64,000 nt of DNA. It comes from Chaunax sp. Z400. Taxonomy: Eukaryota; Chordata; Actinopteri; Lophiiformes; Chaunacidae. Positions 1 to 22,017 of the stretch are shown here, one piece after another (the first letter of the stretch is position 1; each line of letters opens with the position of its first letter). Both the position numbers and the translations under genes were made by a program. Where the stretch lies: the NCBI GenBank assembly GCA_037577475.1, contig CM075187.1:305001-369000 (forward strand), in the 5' to 3' direction. The notes under the pieces are model-generated. The model had not been told where the DNA came from, made no database searches, and saw nothing but the letters and a program-made list of their open reading frames with translations.

Positions 1-2017
1 AGAAATCAAAGAACATGATTCTCACAGTGCTTCCTGGCTTCTCCAGGTGAGAGAGGGCTCGGTGTTGGAGGAAGATGACGGCGTCGTCCACCCCGATGCC
101 AGGTTGGTAGGCAAACTGAAGCGGGTCCATCGCTGGGCTCACTAGGGGGCGGAGATGAACAAGGACCAGCCGCTCCAGGGTCTTCATCAGGTGGGATGTT
201 AGAGCCACCGGCCTGTAGCTGTTGAGGTCCTTGGGGTGCGGAGTCTTGGGGACAGGTACCACGCAGGATGTTTTCCACATCTGTGGCACTCTCCCCAGCT
301 TCAGGCTCAGGTTGAACATGTGTTCAACTATCCCACACAGCTGGTCTGCGCAGGACTTCAGGAGCCTGGACCTGATGCCGTCCGGACCCGCAGCCTTCCT
401 CGCCTTCATCTTCCTGAGCTGATCTCTCACCTGGAGAGTGTTGAGGGACAGGGTGGAGCAGGGGGGCTGTGTGCTGAAGTTTGTGGATGGGGGGGATGGT
501 GGTGTTGAGCTGATGAGATGAGCAGTGGGGGGTGGCTGTGAGCTGAGTGTTGCAGGAGGGGAGGTGGAGGAGGGGGTGGAGCAGTGTCCTGGAGGTGCCA
601 ATGAAGGGGGTTGCAGCAGGCCTGACTGGGCTGGGGGAGGGGCAGATGACTGATCAAACCTATTGAAAAATAAGTTCAGGTCATTCACCCACTGTTGGTC
701 CCCCACAGCCTGGGAGTTTGGTTCCTTGTGGCCAGAGATGTTTTTCAGGCCTTTCCAAACTCCACTGACATTATTCTGCTGCAGCTGATCCTCCATCTTC
801 CTCCTGAAGCTGTTCTTCCCCTCCCTGATCTTCCTCCTTAGCTCCTTCTGTACAATCTTCAGCTCCTCCTTATTTCCTGACTTAAAGGCCCTCTTCTTCT
901 CCTTGAGGAGAGCCTTTATGTCAGGCTTAATCCACGGTTTATTGTTGGAAAAACACCGTACAGTCCTGGTGGGTACGGTGTTTTCCACACAGAAGTTGAT
1001 GTAGTCAGTGATACAGTCAGTGAGACTGTTGATGTCCTCCCCATGAGAATCACAGAGTTCCTGCCACACAGTTGTACCAAAACAGTCCTTCAAGGCCTCG
1101 TCAGCCTCGTCGGACCATCTCTTCACTGTGCGGAACACAGCTGGTTGCCTGTGTACGAGAGGTTTGTACACAGGCAGGAGATGAACCAGGTTGTGGTCTG
1201 ATCTTCCCAGGGGAGGTAGGGTTGATGAGGTGTATGCCTCCTTGGTGTTGGCATACAGTAAATCCAGTGTTTTATTGTCTCTGGTGCAGCATGTGACGTA
1301 CTGGGTGAAGGTGGGCAGAGTGGAAGATGGAGCGGCGTGATTAAAGTCCCCTGATATAAGAAGGAGGGCCTGTGGATGCTGAGTCTGCAGCCTGCCTGTG
1401 ACAGAGTGGAGGACATCACAGGCTGCTTCAGCGTTAGCAGAGGGGGGGATATACGCAGCTACCGCAATAACATGCGTGAATTCCCGCGGCAGGTAATAGG
1501 GTCTCATGCTAACGGCTAACAGTTCAATGTCCTTACAGCAGAGTTGTTCTTTAATAGTGATGTGCCCAGAGTTACACCATCTATCATTCACAAACACTGC
1601 CAGCCCTCCTCCTTTCCTCTTACCACTCTCCCTCGTCCTGTCCGCGCGCAACAGCTTGAAGCCGTCCAGCGCTGCAGCCGTGTCTGGAGCTAGCGCGGTC
1701 AGCCATGTTTCCGTAAACATCATGATGCTGCACTCCCGGTATTCCCTCTGGTGCCTGGTCAGCGCCGCTAATTCGTCCATCTTATTGGGGAGAGATCTCA
1801 CATTCCCCATGATGATGGACGGGAGGACTGGTCGATATCTCCTCCTTCTAGCACGGCGCTCGGCTCCGGCACGGGTCCCCCGTCTCCTCCGCTTCAACTC
1901 TCGGGGGACATCAGGTCTCTCGTGGGGCAGCACCACTATGTTACGGAGCGCTAACAGCTGATCCCTACTGTAAACAATAGGGCCATGGCAGCGCACGAGG
2001 TCCCCAGACACGGTCAT
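1..2017 (-). CDS. LINE ORF2-like polyprotein, partial (endonuclease + start of reverse transcriptase)
   Basis: Reading the minus strand from an ATG at 2017-2015, I checked every codon down to position 2 and found no stop, giving about 672 open codons that continue beyond the window. Endonuclease signatures appear in order: GNVRSLPNKMDEL, FTETWLT, GGGLAVFVNDRW, GDFNHAAP and LGRSDHNLVHL. They are followed by the reverse transcriptase start: RKAAGPDGI, SCADQLCGIVEHMFNLSL and LNSYRPVALTSHLMKTLERL. The RT catalytic aspartates lie beyond the left edge. Such a long undamaged frame suggests a young insertion. Whether the full element is complete cannot be judged from this window. Confidence 0.85.
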   Translation of the reverse strand, partial: MTVSGDLVRCHGPIVYSRDQLLALRNIVVLPHERPDVPRELKRRRRGTRAGAERRARRRRYRPVLPSIIMGNVRSLPNKMDELAALTRHQREYRECSIMMFTETWLTALAPDTAAALDGFKLLRADRTRESGKRKGGGLAVFVNDRWCNSGHITIKEQLCCKDIELLAVSMRPYYLPREFTHVIAVAAYIPPSANAEAACDVLHSVTGRLQTQHPQALLLISGDFNHAAPSSTLPTFTQYVTCCTRDNKTLDLLYANTKEAYTSSTLPPLGRSDHNLVHLLPVYKPLVHRQPAVFRTVKRWSDEADEALKDCFGTTVWQELCDSHGEDINSLTDCITDYINFCVENTVPTRTVRCFSNNKPWIKPDIKALLKEKKRAFKSGNKEELKIVQKELRRKIREGKNSFRRKMEDQLQQNNVSGVWKGLKNISGHKEPNSQAVGDQQWVNDLNLFFNRFDQSSAPPPAQSGLLQPPSLAPPGHCSTPSSTSPPATLSSQPPPTAHLISSTPPSPPSTNFSTQPPCSTLSLNTLQVRDQLRKMKARKAAGPDGIRSRLLKSCADQLCGIVEHMFNLSLKLGRVPQMWKTSCVVPVPKTPHPKDLNSYRPVALTSHLMKTLERLVLVHLRPLVSPAMDPLQFAYQPGIGVDDAVIFLQHRALSHLEKPGSTVRIMFFDF

Positions 2018-2213
2018 GGTCAGGAAAAAGCAGAAACAAACAAACAGCAGAAGGCCAAAGCAAAAATCAACTGCTTGGCCTCCATAGTGCAAAGAGCACC
2101 CCTCAAGACAGCGAGGGAAAAATTAAAGAAAGTTAAAGAGACACAATAGTGCAAGAAAAAGCTCAAGGGTGAGCGGGAGCTGCTGCAACAGGCTGCCACT
2201 AGCGCGGCGCCAT
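1..2213 (-). mobile_element. Non-LTR retrotransposon (APE-type LINE), 5' part
   Basis: Minus-strand copy of a LINE whose 5' end lies near 2213 and whose 3' part runs off the left edge. A short leader (2018-2213) precedes the long frame. The coding part carries apurinic-like endonuclease motifs followed by a reverse transcriptase start, the order seen in L2/CR1/Rex-type fish LINEs. A CT-rich array abuts the 5' end. It probably lies in an upstream intron of snapc4, because the first recognisable snapc4 exon follows at 3179 and that gene's N-terminus is absent here. Clade assignment is inference. Confidence 0.85.
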
Positions 2214-2230
2214 CTTATCCATCCATCCAG

Positions 2231-2727
2231 CCATCTTACCTGTCTCTCTCTCTCTCTCCACCTCTCTGTCTCTTACCTGTCTCTCTCTCTCTCTCTCTCC
2301 ACCTCTCTGTCTCTTACCTGTCTCTCTCTCTCTCTCTCTCCACCTCTCTGTCTCTTACCTGTCTCTCTCTCTCTCTCTCTCCACCTCTCTGTCTCTTACC
2401 TCTCTGTCTCTTACCTGTCTCTCTGTCTCTCCACCTGTCTGTCTCTCACCTGTCTCTCTCTCTCTCTCCACCTCTCTGTCTCTTACCTGTCTCTCTCTCT
2501 CTCTCTCCACCTCTCTGTCTCTTACCTGTCTCTCTCTCTCTCTCTCCACCTCTCTGTCTCTTACCTGTCTCTCTCTCTCTCTCTCTCCACCTCTCTGTCT
2601 CTTACCTGTCTCTCTCTCTCTCTCTCCACCTCTCTGTCTCTTACCTGTCTCTCTCTCTCTCTCTCTCTCTCCACCTCTCTGTCTCTTACCTGTCTCTCTC
2701 TCTCTCTCTCCACCTCTCTGTCTCTTA

Positions 2728-2767
<40 letters not shown>

Positions 2768-2821
2768 CCTCTCTGTCTCTTACCTGTCTCTCTCTCTCTC
2801 TCTCCACCTCTCTGTCTCTTA

Positions 2822-2865
<44 letters not shown>

Positions 2866-2962
2866 CCTCTCTGTCTCTTACCTGTCTCTCTCTCTCTCTC
2901 TCCACCTCTCTGTCTCTTACCTGTCTCTCTCTCTCTCTCTCTCTCCACCTCTCTGTCTCTTA

Positions 2963-3000
<38 letters not shown>

Positions 3001-3178
3001 CCTCTCTGTCTCTTACCTGTCTCTCTCTCTCTCTCTCCACCTCTCTGTCTCTTACCTGTCTCTCTCTCTCTCTCTCTCCACCTCTCTGTCTCTTACCTGT
3101 CTCTCTCTCTCCCTCTCTCTCTCTCCACCTCTCTGTCTCTTACCTGTCTCTCTCTCTCTCCACCTCTCTGTCTCACAG
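2231..3178 (+). repeat. CT-rich minisatellite ending at a splice acceptor
   Basis: Tandem array of (TC)n blocks separated by a recurring CCACCTCTCTGTCTCTTACC motif, about 950 bp. Its last unit reads tctctgtctcacag and supplies the polypyrimidine tract and AG of the first snapc4 exon seen here. Both strands give long low-complexity open frames (SLSLSL and RERERE type) that are not genes. Confidence 0.95.
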
Positions 3179-13427
<10,249 letters not shown>

Positions 13428-13655
13428 ACTGTTGGCACCCAATGAAGATGATCCTCGTCTGCTTTGGTCTAAAATATAAACATGTTTAAAAAGGTTTTTG
13501 TGTTTTCACTGAACATAAACTTGTTTTTATTTTACACTCCTGTTTTTTCTTCTTAAATTTAAAGTCAGAATTGTTGAAGTAACGTTAGTGTCAACATTCA
13601 AAGTTCGATGTTCTGATAACAAATCTGCAGCTAATTCTCAAATGTGTGAGTCTTG

Positions 13656-13661
13656 AATAAA
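13656..13661 (+). terminator. Polyadenylation signal of snapc4
   Basis: AATAAA about 230 bp after the stop codon at 13425-13427. Confidence 0.6.
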
Positions 13662-15299
13662 GTACAATAACTTGAAAATATAAATTTCCAGTCTGCAGGT
13701 TGATTTTTAAACTGATCAGCAGGAATGTGACAATGAGTAAAATCAGCTTTAGCAGGATAATTTGCAGCTCTGTGGTGCTTTCAGGAACCTAAGAAGGAGT
13801 CGGAAACTGATGACGTTGCTCTAAAACATGTTTGTTTGTTTATTATGTCGTTGATTTTATTCAGTTTCTGTTCAGAAAACGTTCAATAATTATGAGACTA
13901 TTGATAATTTTGTAATAAAGAGAAGAACTATGTGATATGAAGCAGCGTCTGACTGTATGTGCCTGTGAGGAACTTTAAGTCTTAGACCCGGACCGTACGG
14001 ACATATGGGACAGAGGGGACTCATCGTACCGTAGAGACATATGGGATCGTAGAGACATATGGGACCATGGGGACATATGGGACCGTAGGGACATATGGGA
14101 CCATGGGGACTCATCGGACCGTGATGGACCTGATCTTTCAGTTCCATCTTCATCAGCTCTGTGACAGCAGACAAACCTCTTCCTCTTCTCTCCTGGACAG
14201 TCCTCAGCCGTCTTCTGCTTTGTGCCGCAGGTCAAAAGTCACAACAACATGAGAATCTCCTTCTACGTCAGCTGATCCTGTTTATAAGCTTTGTGAAATC
14301 TGGCGAGAACGTGGCGTAAACAAGATGGCGCCATGGAACAGCATGCCGTCTGTTTTTAATGAACAGACAGGAGGCTGTTGTTACTCCACTGTCCAATCAG
14401 ACCCATCCTGAACACATACATATATATTTATTTATTTTTTTATATTATTATGAGGGGTTAAGTTTTGAGGTCTCAGACCTCAGACTCAGGGGAGGAGTAG
14501 GGAGGAGCGTTGACTCACTGGACCTCCAACAGTTTTAGTTGAATCTCCCTGACAGAGAATACAGCTACTCCGCATATTAAATGTTCATTAGCATTAGCTG
14601 CTTCTGTGCAGAGCTAACTTTCATCTGACATCATTGTTTCACTTCATTGATTAGACAAAAGCGTCATGAGGATATGTTGACTGTCCTCCTTTTGTCTCTG
14701 ACTGATCAATACTTTGTTCTTCCTCTGGTTTCTCCTCTTCTCCATCAGACGTACAGGAATATCATAAATAAAAATCTGAGCTGCTGTGACATCACATCTT
14801 GTTTCTCTGGGCCGATGTCCACACCGAGTCATTTCCCCGTCTGACTTCTCTAATTTTTCAGTTCTTCCTTCTCTTGGTTCCAGATCAACTAACAATCCTC
14901 ATATAATATATATATCATATATATACAGTACCAGTCAAAAATATGGACACAGTTTCCCATTCAAGTGGATGGGAAACTGTCCAAACTATATGATATATAT
15001 ATGATACACTGAAGTCTCTCACCCACAGACATATGGAAACTGTTCAAAGCTAACAAACATCTGATTCTGGCCCAGAGGTGGACATAAAATACTAATAATT
15101 ATAAAACTAGATGTGGTAGAATAAAGCCTGGATGTTAGCCAGCTAGCTGTACACAATAAATCTCCATGGTAATGCAAGTGAGGGCGGAGGCAAAAACAGG
15201 AAGTGGGAGACAACTTCCTCAGAAAACAGAGAAAAACAGAAATGGGCGAGAGACATGAAGACAGACAGAGAGAGAGAGATGGATGATAAAACAGGACAG
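13662..15299. other. snapc4-card9 intergenic region
   Basis: No gene recognised. It holds a small minisatellite (about 14000-14115, unit near acatatgggaccgtagggac) and a palindromic element at 14897-15006. The start of the card9 transcript is not identifiable by sequence alone. Confidence 0.6.
14897..15006. mobile_element. Palindromic Tc1-type mini-element
   Basis: Near-perfect inverted repeat of about 50-bp arms, with outer atatatcatat arms and inner arms cagtttcccattca / tggatgggaaactg. The inner end resembles the terminal repeat (cagtaccagtcaaaa) of a common fish Tc1 family, so it is probably a collapsed terminal-repeat pair. Confidence 0.65.
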
Positions 15300-15580
15300 G
15301 ATAACTGTAGTAGTACACAGTCTGTAGTAGTAGTATACAGTCTGTAGTAGTAGTATACAGTCTGTAATAGTAGTATACAGTCTGTAGTAGTAGAACACAG
15401 TCTGTAGTAGTAGTAGACAGTCTGTGGTGGTAGTATACAGTCTGTAGTAGTAGTACACAGTCTGTAAAAGTAGTACACAGTCTGTAGTAGTAGTACACAG
15501 TCTGTAGTAGTAGTATACAGTCTGTAGTAGTAGTACACAGTCTGTGGTAGTAGTACACAGTCTGTAGTAGTAGTACACAG
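15300..15580 (+). repeat. 20-bp minisatellite next to the card9 start codon
   Basis: About 14 copies of a unit near gtagtagtagtacacagtct. The array ends about 10 bp before the card9 ATG at 15590. Each unit ends in acacag, so units resemble weak splice acceptors. The minus-strand YYYRLCTTTTD-type frames are artefacts. Confidence 0.93.
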
Positions 15581-15589
15581 AGTACTGTG

Positions 15590-18500
15590 ATGGATGCAGT
15601 ATGTGAGGACGATCTTTGCTGGCTGCAGCTTGATGATTTCAGGATGATTCTCATCAAAACCATCGAACCTTCACGAATCACACCGTACCTCCGCCAGTGT
15701 CAGGTACTCCTCCTGCACCACCTCCTCCACCTTCTCCTCCTCCTGTTGGGTGTGTGTGTGTGTGGTGTCCAGTCATTGAGTGTTGGTAAGATGGCAGAGT
15801 GGTGAACAGTTTGTGGGTGGTGGGTGGGGATAGGGTTAGTGGGTGGGGTCACCCATCATGTTCCTGGCTTTCTGGATGTAGCATGTTGTAAATGTTTGTG
15901 AGGGAGAGGAGAGAGTTCCTGATGATTTTTTCAGCTGTCCTCAACACCCGTTGCAGGGTCTTGCAGTCCTAAGTGTTCTTCCTGTCCAGGTGGGTGAGGG
16001 CCAGATGAAGGGTGGTGGCGATAGCATCATCTGTTGAGCGGTTGGGCCGATATGAAAACTGCAGAGGGTCTGGTTAGGGGGGCAGCAGGGTTTTGATGTG
16101 CCGAATGACGAGCCTTTCAAAGCACTCCATTATGATGGGTGTGAGTGCAACCGAACGGTAGTCATTGAGGCAGGATACTGAGGACTTCTTCAGCACTGGG
16201 ATGATGGTGGTGGTCTTTAGGCATGTTGGGACAACGGCGCTGCTCAAGGAGATGTTGTAGATGTCCACGAGAACATCTGCCAGCTGGTCTGCACATCCTT
16301 TGAGCACTATACCAGGGATGTGGTCTGGTCTAGCCCCTTTTTGTGGGTTGACTCAGTGTAGAGTTTTCCTCACATCTGCGGTGGTCAGACACAGCACCTG
16401 GTCATTTGGAGGGGGAATGGACTTCCTTGCAGCAGCATTGTTCTGAGCCTCAAACCAGGCGTAGAAGTTCAGCACATCTGGAAGGGAGGCATCACTGTCA
16501 CAGGCTTGATGTGTAGTCCTGTAGTCTGTTATGGTCTGGAAGCCCTGCCACAGGCGCTGTGTGCCGCCAGTGTCCTGGAAGTGGCTGTGGATTCTGTGGC
16601 TATGGGCGCACTTTGCCACTTTGATGGCCCGGGACAGCTTGGCCCTCGCTGTTCTTAGGGCCACCTTGTCACCTGTTTTGAAGGCAGTGTTACCACCGCA
16701 GTCATACATGGCTTCTGGTTGGAGCATGTAGTGACATTCTTGGAGACAGTGACGTCATCAATGCACTTTGTAATGTAGCCGGTCAATGATACGGAGTAAT
16801 CCTCCAAGTGCTCTTCCTGCTCCTCCTCCTGTTGTTTCTCCTTGTAACATCTCTGCTGTCTCTTATGACTTCTGCATTGTACTCCTGCTGCTCCTGTCGC
16901 TCTTCTTGTTCCTACTCCTGCCCATAAATTCCAGGTGTTGATGGGTTGTTTTGTCAGGTGATCAGTGCTGAGGATGAGGAGCAGCTCTTCAATGACCCCA
17001 CCCTCATCATCAGGAGGAGAAAAGTTGGTAAGAAACTCATTAAAGTTCAAACAGAGCTCTAACCGTCCAATCAGAGAGGTCATGTCCATCTCATTGAGAT
17101 GATGTCACACAGGTCAGATCAGGTGTTATCCAGGTGTACTTGGCTGAGGTCATGTCCAATCAAACAAGTATTTTCCCAGTCACCAAAGTCACCTTGACTA
17201 AATAACAGAGATCACATTCTAGTCATCCAGGTTCTGACCGAGTCATATAGATCATGTTCTATTGGTCCAGGTCCGGACTGAATCACAGAGATTGATTCTA
17301 GTCACAGAGGTTACAAAGTCTTGAGGTCATAATCTAGTGATCAGGATCAGGGGTTCAATGTCTGGTTCTCTCCTCCATGGTGTGAGCTTTACTGAAGATT
17401 GGATATTTTATATTGATCTGGAATATTCTATTTCTTCACTTGGAGAAAAGTGGCGGTGCATAGTTCAGGTGTGCTGCGGTAGTTCTGCACCTGTGTGTTT
17501 GACCTTTACAGGAGCCCTGCTGGACATCCTACAGAGGACAGGGGTCAAAGGTTACACTGCCTTCCTGGAGAGTCTGGAGCTGGATTACCCACAACTGTAC
17601 AGCCGCATCACTGGGAAGGAGCCCAACAAGACGTTCAGCATCCTCATCGGTCTGTTTACCTATCTGTTAACCAGACTGTTAACCTGACTGACTGTTTACC
17701 TGTCTGTCTGTTTACCTGTCTGACTGTTTACCTGTCTGTTAACCAGACTGTTAACCTGACTGACTGTTTACCTGTCTGACTGACTGTTTACCTGTCGGTC
17801 TGTTTACCTGTCTGTCTGTCTCTCTGTTCAGACACAGCAGGTGAATCAGGTCTGACACAGTTCTTGATGTCAGAGCTCAGCCGCCTACAGAGGGTGTTGC
17901 AGGAAGAAAGGAGGCGTCGCCAGCAGGCATGCTCTGTCGCTAAGGAACAGGTGGGCAGGTTATGGAGAAAACAGGCGGGCAGGTTACTAAGGAAGGTGGT
18001 TGACATCATTGTGTTCTGATGTTCTGATTTGTCTCCAGGAGGCGTGGCCTCGTCAGCAGCAGCTGAGGGACCGGGAGCTGAGGAAGCTGACTGAGCGCGT
18101 GCAGAAGGTTCGGGAGGAGCGGGAGCGGCTTAGTGAGGAGGTGAAACGGCTTCGGGATCATAACTACAGCCTGATGGCTGACATCAATATGTTGAGCCAG
18201 GAGAAGAGCAACGCCCTGCTGGCCAATAGAGACCTGCAGATAGAGGTCAGCTGACCCCTGACCCCTCATTGATCCCTATAGAGACGGGTCTGACCTTTGA
18301 CCTCTGTTTTCAGGTGGAGCGTCTGAAACACTTGGTGCTGCGAGCTGAGAGTCAAACTCGACTGCTGAGACAGCAAACACTGAGACCACTGCAGGAGGTA
18401 GAGACACGCCTCCATCCACCTGAGCAGGTGGAGGGTGTTCCAGGAACACCTTCTCTGCCTCAGCTAATACCTGAACTACGTTCTGTCAGCAGAGCCACGC

Positions 18501-21500
18501 TGTCAGTGGAACGACTTTAACGTCTTTAGTTGTCCATAATCACTGTTTACCCATATAGTCACCATATTTACCCATATTGGGCCTTTTAATATTTAGATAT
18601 TTAGATTCAGATGATTTTAAGGTGACTTTGTTTGGTCATCTTCTCCATGGAATAAATCCAGAGTAAAATCCCCTCCAGACTCTGGAGGATGTGTCACATA
18701 CTGATGGACAGTTAAATAGAACTGAAATGTTAAACTTTGTCTTTGAAGGGAAGAAAAAAGTAAGAAAAACTGAAGGTTATACATTACATGGCCAAAAGTA
18801 TGTGGACAGCTGAGCAGATTATGACATCATGGTTACAGATGATAGATTGACATGTTAAGATGTGTGTTTCCAGAGCAGGAGTCTGGCTCTGCCTACGGAG
18901 ACCTTCTACCATCCCAACAGACTAGAGGAGCTGAAAGAGGAGAAACAGGAGGAGAGAAAAGAGGAGAAACAGGAGGAGAGTCCAGCTCCTCTTCAGATGA
19001 ACCTCCTCTCTACGGTGTTCAGACTGAGGAGAGACCTCCATAGTGCAGAGGAGCAGAGAGCCAGGGTGAGGAGGAGGATGAGGAGGCGATATTACAGTGT
19101 GCAGGTTGATGTTACGTCAGGCTTGTCTTAGGTTAAATTAGGTTCCCTGAACTGCTGGAGGCTTTAATTTTGAAATGGCTGGATACTTTTATTTTGAAAC
19201 AGATGTAGGAAGTGACCGATGGGCCTTAACAGAAAACAGGAACAGATGAGAAAAGAGAGAGACTGTTTTATTACTTAATTAGAGAGGACCATCTTAATGA
19301 AGGAGGCTGATTGTTCTCCTCTATGCTGATGATTCAGCCTCGTTCCTGACGAAAGTCTGATGATGTCATGTTGTCTGTCTGCCAGTTATGTATCTATGTT
19401 AGATTTTTAACAATCAAAGTGCGTTGTTACTATAAGAAGAGGACATTTAGATGATTCTATCAGAGACCAGCAGGGAGAACAATCACCTAAAACTCATCAG
19501 CATGGCTCTCCTTCATCCAAAGTGTTTCTCTTCAGAGTATAGAGGAGAAGGAGGAGCTGGAGCTGCGGTGTGCTCAGCTGAAAGGAGACGCCAGGGTTTA
19601 CCGTCAACAAAACAAACAGACTGTTCGACAGCTGGAGGAGGTGATCAGAGAAAGAGACAAGGTGAGGAGGAGGAGGAGTATAACAATACCTGTTCCAGGT
19701 TGGACACACCTGTCCAATCACAGGTTCTTCTTTATTTTGACTGTTTTCTACATCATAGAACAAACTGAAGATATCATATGTAGTAAACACAAACATGTTA
19801 CAAACATAAGATATATTTCATATTTTAGATTCTACAAAGTTGATGACAGCTTTTCTTACCATTCACATGATCTTAACCAGCGTCATGAGGTCATCAGTTG
19901 TGTGGAGGTCGTGTTGGTTTACAGTAAATTGTTCCATTAGACAACTGTAGTATCCTATTATGTCAAGAACTGCTAACATAAGTAAGTAGAAACGACAGTC
20001 CGTCACTACAGACATGAAGGTCAGTCAATCGAGAAAATATCAAGATGTTTGATTTTATCTTCAAGTGTAGTTTCAAAAACCATCAAATACTCTGATGAAA
20101 CTGGCTCTCATGAGGACCGTCCCAGGAAAGGAAGACCAAGACTTCCCTCTGGTCCAGAGGAGAAATTCATTAGTTACCAGCCTCAGAAATCACCTCAGGT
20201 TAGAGCCTACATCAGCTGATCAGAGGAGAATCAGGCCTTCATGGTCAGACTGCTGCAAAGAAACCACTACTGAGGGCGGAGAAACACAAGGAATGGACAG
20301 GAGACCAGTGGACCAGCAGACCAGTGGACTAGTACACCAGTAGACCAGCAGACCAGTGGACCAGCAGACCAGTGGGCCAGTACACCAGTGGACCAGTACA
20401 CCAGTAGACCAGCAGACCAGTGGACCCGTAGACCAGTGGGCCAGTAGACCAGTACACCAGTACACCAGTGGACCAGCAGAATAGTGGACTAGTTTTGTTC
20501 TATAAAGTAGACAATAATAAAAAATAAAGCATTGATTAGGGAGCGTGTCCAAACTTTAACTGGTAATGTAGATAGTTCAACCATTGAGAGATTCAGCTGA
20601 CATCTCTGGTGATGATGTCATGAATGTGACCCTCTGATTGGTCTTTCAGGCTCTAGCATCACAGGCAGAGCAGCAGGAGGAGGTGCGTCTGCTCCTGCGG
20701 GAGAAGGATCAGTACAGAGAGCAGGTCAGACAGCTCACCGAGCAGTCTGATAGGCTGGAGCTCCTTCTGCTGAGGGCACAGGGGGAGGAGCTACAGCTGA
20801 GGACACGCCTCCGCAAACTCACCTGCAACATTCACCAGGTGAGAAGGAGGAGGAGGAGGAGGTGTTGATGATGTAGATGATGATGTAATGATGAAGTCTC
20901 TGTCCCTCAGTATGAGAGGAGTGTGAGCAGTGAGGAAGAGGAGGAGCCCACAGGGAGCACTGCTGAAGGTCAGAGTCAGGTCACATGACCTCCAGGAGAA
21001 GTGATATCATATTAAAGGGACAGTTCACCCTGAATGCTGATGGAACATCAGGTGAAGTTTCTACTAAACATTTGTGGAGCTTCACAGGAGAACATCTGTT
21101 TGTTCTTTCCTTCATGTAGAACCTGTGTTCTGTGGAGCTCCAGAGACGTTTAGAGGACTAACAAACTTCATGTAGAACCTGTGTTCTGTGGAGCTCCAGA
21201 GACGTTTAGAGGACTAACAAACTTCATGTAGAACCTGTGTTCTGTGGAGCTCCAGAGACGTTTAGAGGACTAACAAACTTCATGTAGAACCTGTGTTCTG
21301 TGGAGCTCCAGAGACGTTTAGAGGACTAACAAACTTCATGTAGAACCTGTGTTCTGTGGAGCTCCAGAGATGTTCTCCTGACCTTCCTTCAGTACGAGGC
21401 TGAGGTGATGGTGAAGGTTCATTTTTGACTGAGTCATTGGTGTGAGCAGGCAGCAATGAGGAGGTCCATAGTGGGACACTGAGGGAGAATGAGGAGGTGG

Positions 21501-21648
21501 CAGTGCTGCAACAGCACATCTCTGCTGGAGGAGGAGCCACAGCCCGCGAACAAAAGCCAAGCACTGCTGCATCATGGGTAATTTACCTGAGTTTAACCAA
21601 CCCGCCTGCCTCCGAGAACTGATACCAAAAACTGTCTGTCTGTCTGAC

Positions 21649-21685
<37 letters not shown>

Positions 21686-21951
21686 GACTGATTGTCTGTC
21701 TGTCTGTCCTCCTCTGCAGGAGGAGACAGACGGCTGTCGGGCGTCCAGAACTTGTGCAAACTTCTTCTATCGCAGGTCAGCTGATTGTTTCAAAGTTGAT
21801 ATTAAAATATTTCAGACTGTCCATCTGAGTGTGTTCTTGTTTCCATGACAACAGGAAGCGAGCTGTTAGGTCCAAGCTCTGCTTTAAGGAGTACACAGCT
21901 GGCAACCTTGACGACAGTGACAGTGGCAGTGACATCACAGATTCTGACTGA
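15590..21951 (+). CDS. card9: Caspase recruitment domain-containing protein 9
   Basis: Adaptor that links Syk-coupled receptors (Dectin type) to BCL10-MALT1 and NF-kB in myeloid cells. Coding exons: 15590-15703, 16958-17027, 17512-17649, 17832-17950, 18039-18245, 18314-18427 (donor could be 18397), 18874-19065, 19536-19661, 20650-20838, 20911-20968, 21450-21577, 21720-21775, 21855-21951 (TGA). Phases agree throughout. The predicted length is 535 aa; human CARD9 is 536. The CARD (residues about 1-100) has PSRITPYLRQCQV, LLDILQRTGVKGYTAFLESL and LDYPQLYSRITGKEP. A long coiled coil follows (ERLKHLVLRAESQTRLLRQQ, SIEEKEELELRCAQL) and then an acidic Ser-rich tail. The neighbour snapc4 is also adjacent in human. 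Confidence 0.97.
15830..16955 (-). mobile_element. Degraded LINE reverse-transcriptase fragment in card9 intron 1
   Basis: Minus-strand frames give broken RT pieces: LKGCADQLADVLVDIYNISL, TIIPVLKKSSVSCLNDYRSV, ALTPIIMECFERLV and DLARTARAKLSRAIKVAK-like sequence. These match the layout of the LINE at 1-2017 but the frame is broken and the sequence diverged, so it belongs to a different, older copy or family. Confidence 0.8.
17650..17830 (+). repeat. CTGTCTGTTTACC repeat filling a card9 intron
   Basis: The 182-bp intron between card9 exons 3 and 4 is almost entirely ctgtttacctgtctg units and runs directly into the acceptor ttcag at 17831. Confidence 0.9.
19686..20560 (+). mobile_element. Degraded Tc1-like transposon in a card9 intron
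   Basis: Contains remains of a Tc1-family transposase (ALMRTVPGKEDQDF, SADQRRIRPSWSDCCKETT) and a right end gtgtccaaactttaactggt typical of a common fish Tc1 family. The frame is interrupted by stops. A 9-10 bp accag minisatellite (20295-20482) has expanded inside it. Confidence 0.8.
20295..20482 (+). repeat. gaccagtg/gaccagca minisatellite
   Basis: About 19 short units of accagtgg, accagcag and accagtaca inside the Tc1 remnant. Confidence 0.9.
21105..21372 (+). repeat. About 56-bp tandem repeat in a card9 intron
   Basis: Nearly five almost identical copies of a unit containing acctgtgttctgtggagctc and gacgtttagaggactaacaa. The last copy is cut off at the intron's unique part. High identity points to recent expansion. 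Confidence 0.95.
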
Positions 21952-22011
21952 ACACAAGCTGCGTCGTATGAAGACATTTGTTATTACATCTGTTTGATCT
22001 TCAGTCACATG

Positions 22012-22017
22012 ATTAAA
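22012..22017 (+). terminator. Probable card9 polyadenylation signal
   Basis: ATTAAA variant 60 bp after the card9 stop codon at 21949-21951. Confidence 0.5.

Noticed and set aside
15019..15681. 220-codon minus frame with YYYRLCTTTTD repeats
   Set aside because: Arises from the 20-bp minisatellite; no family resemblance.
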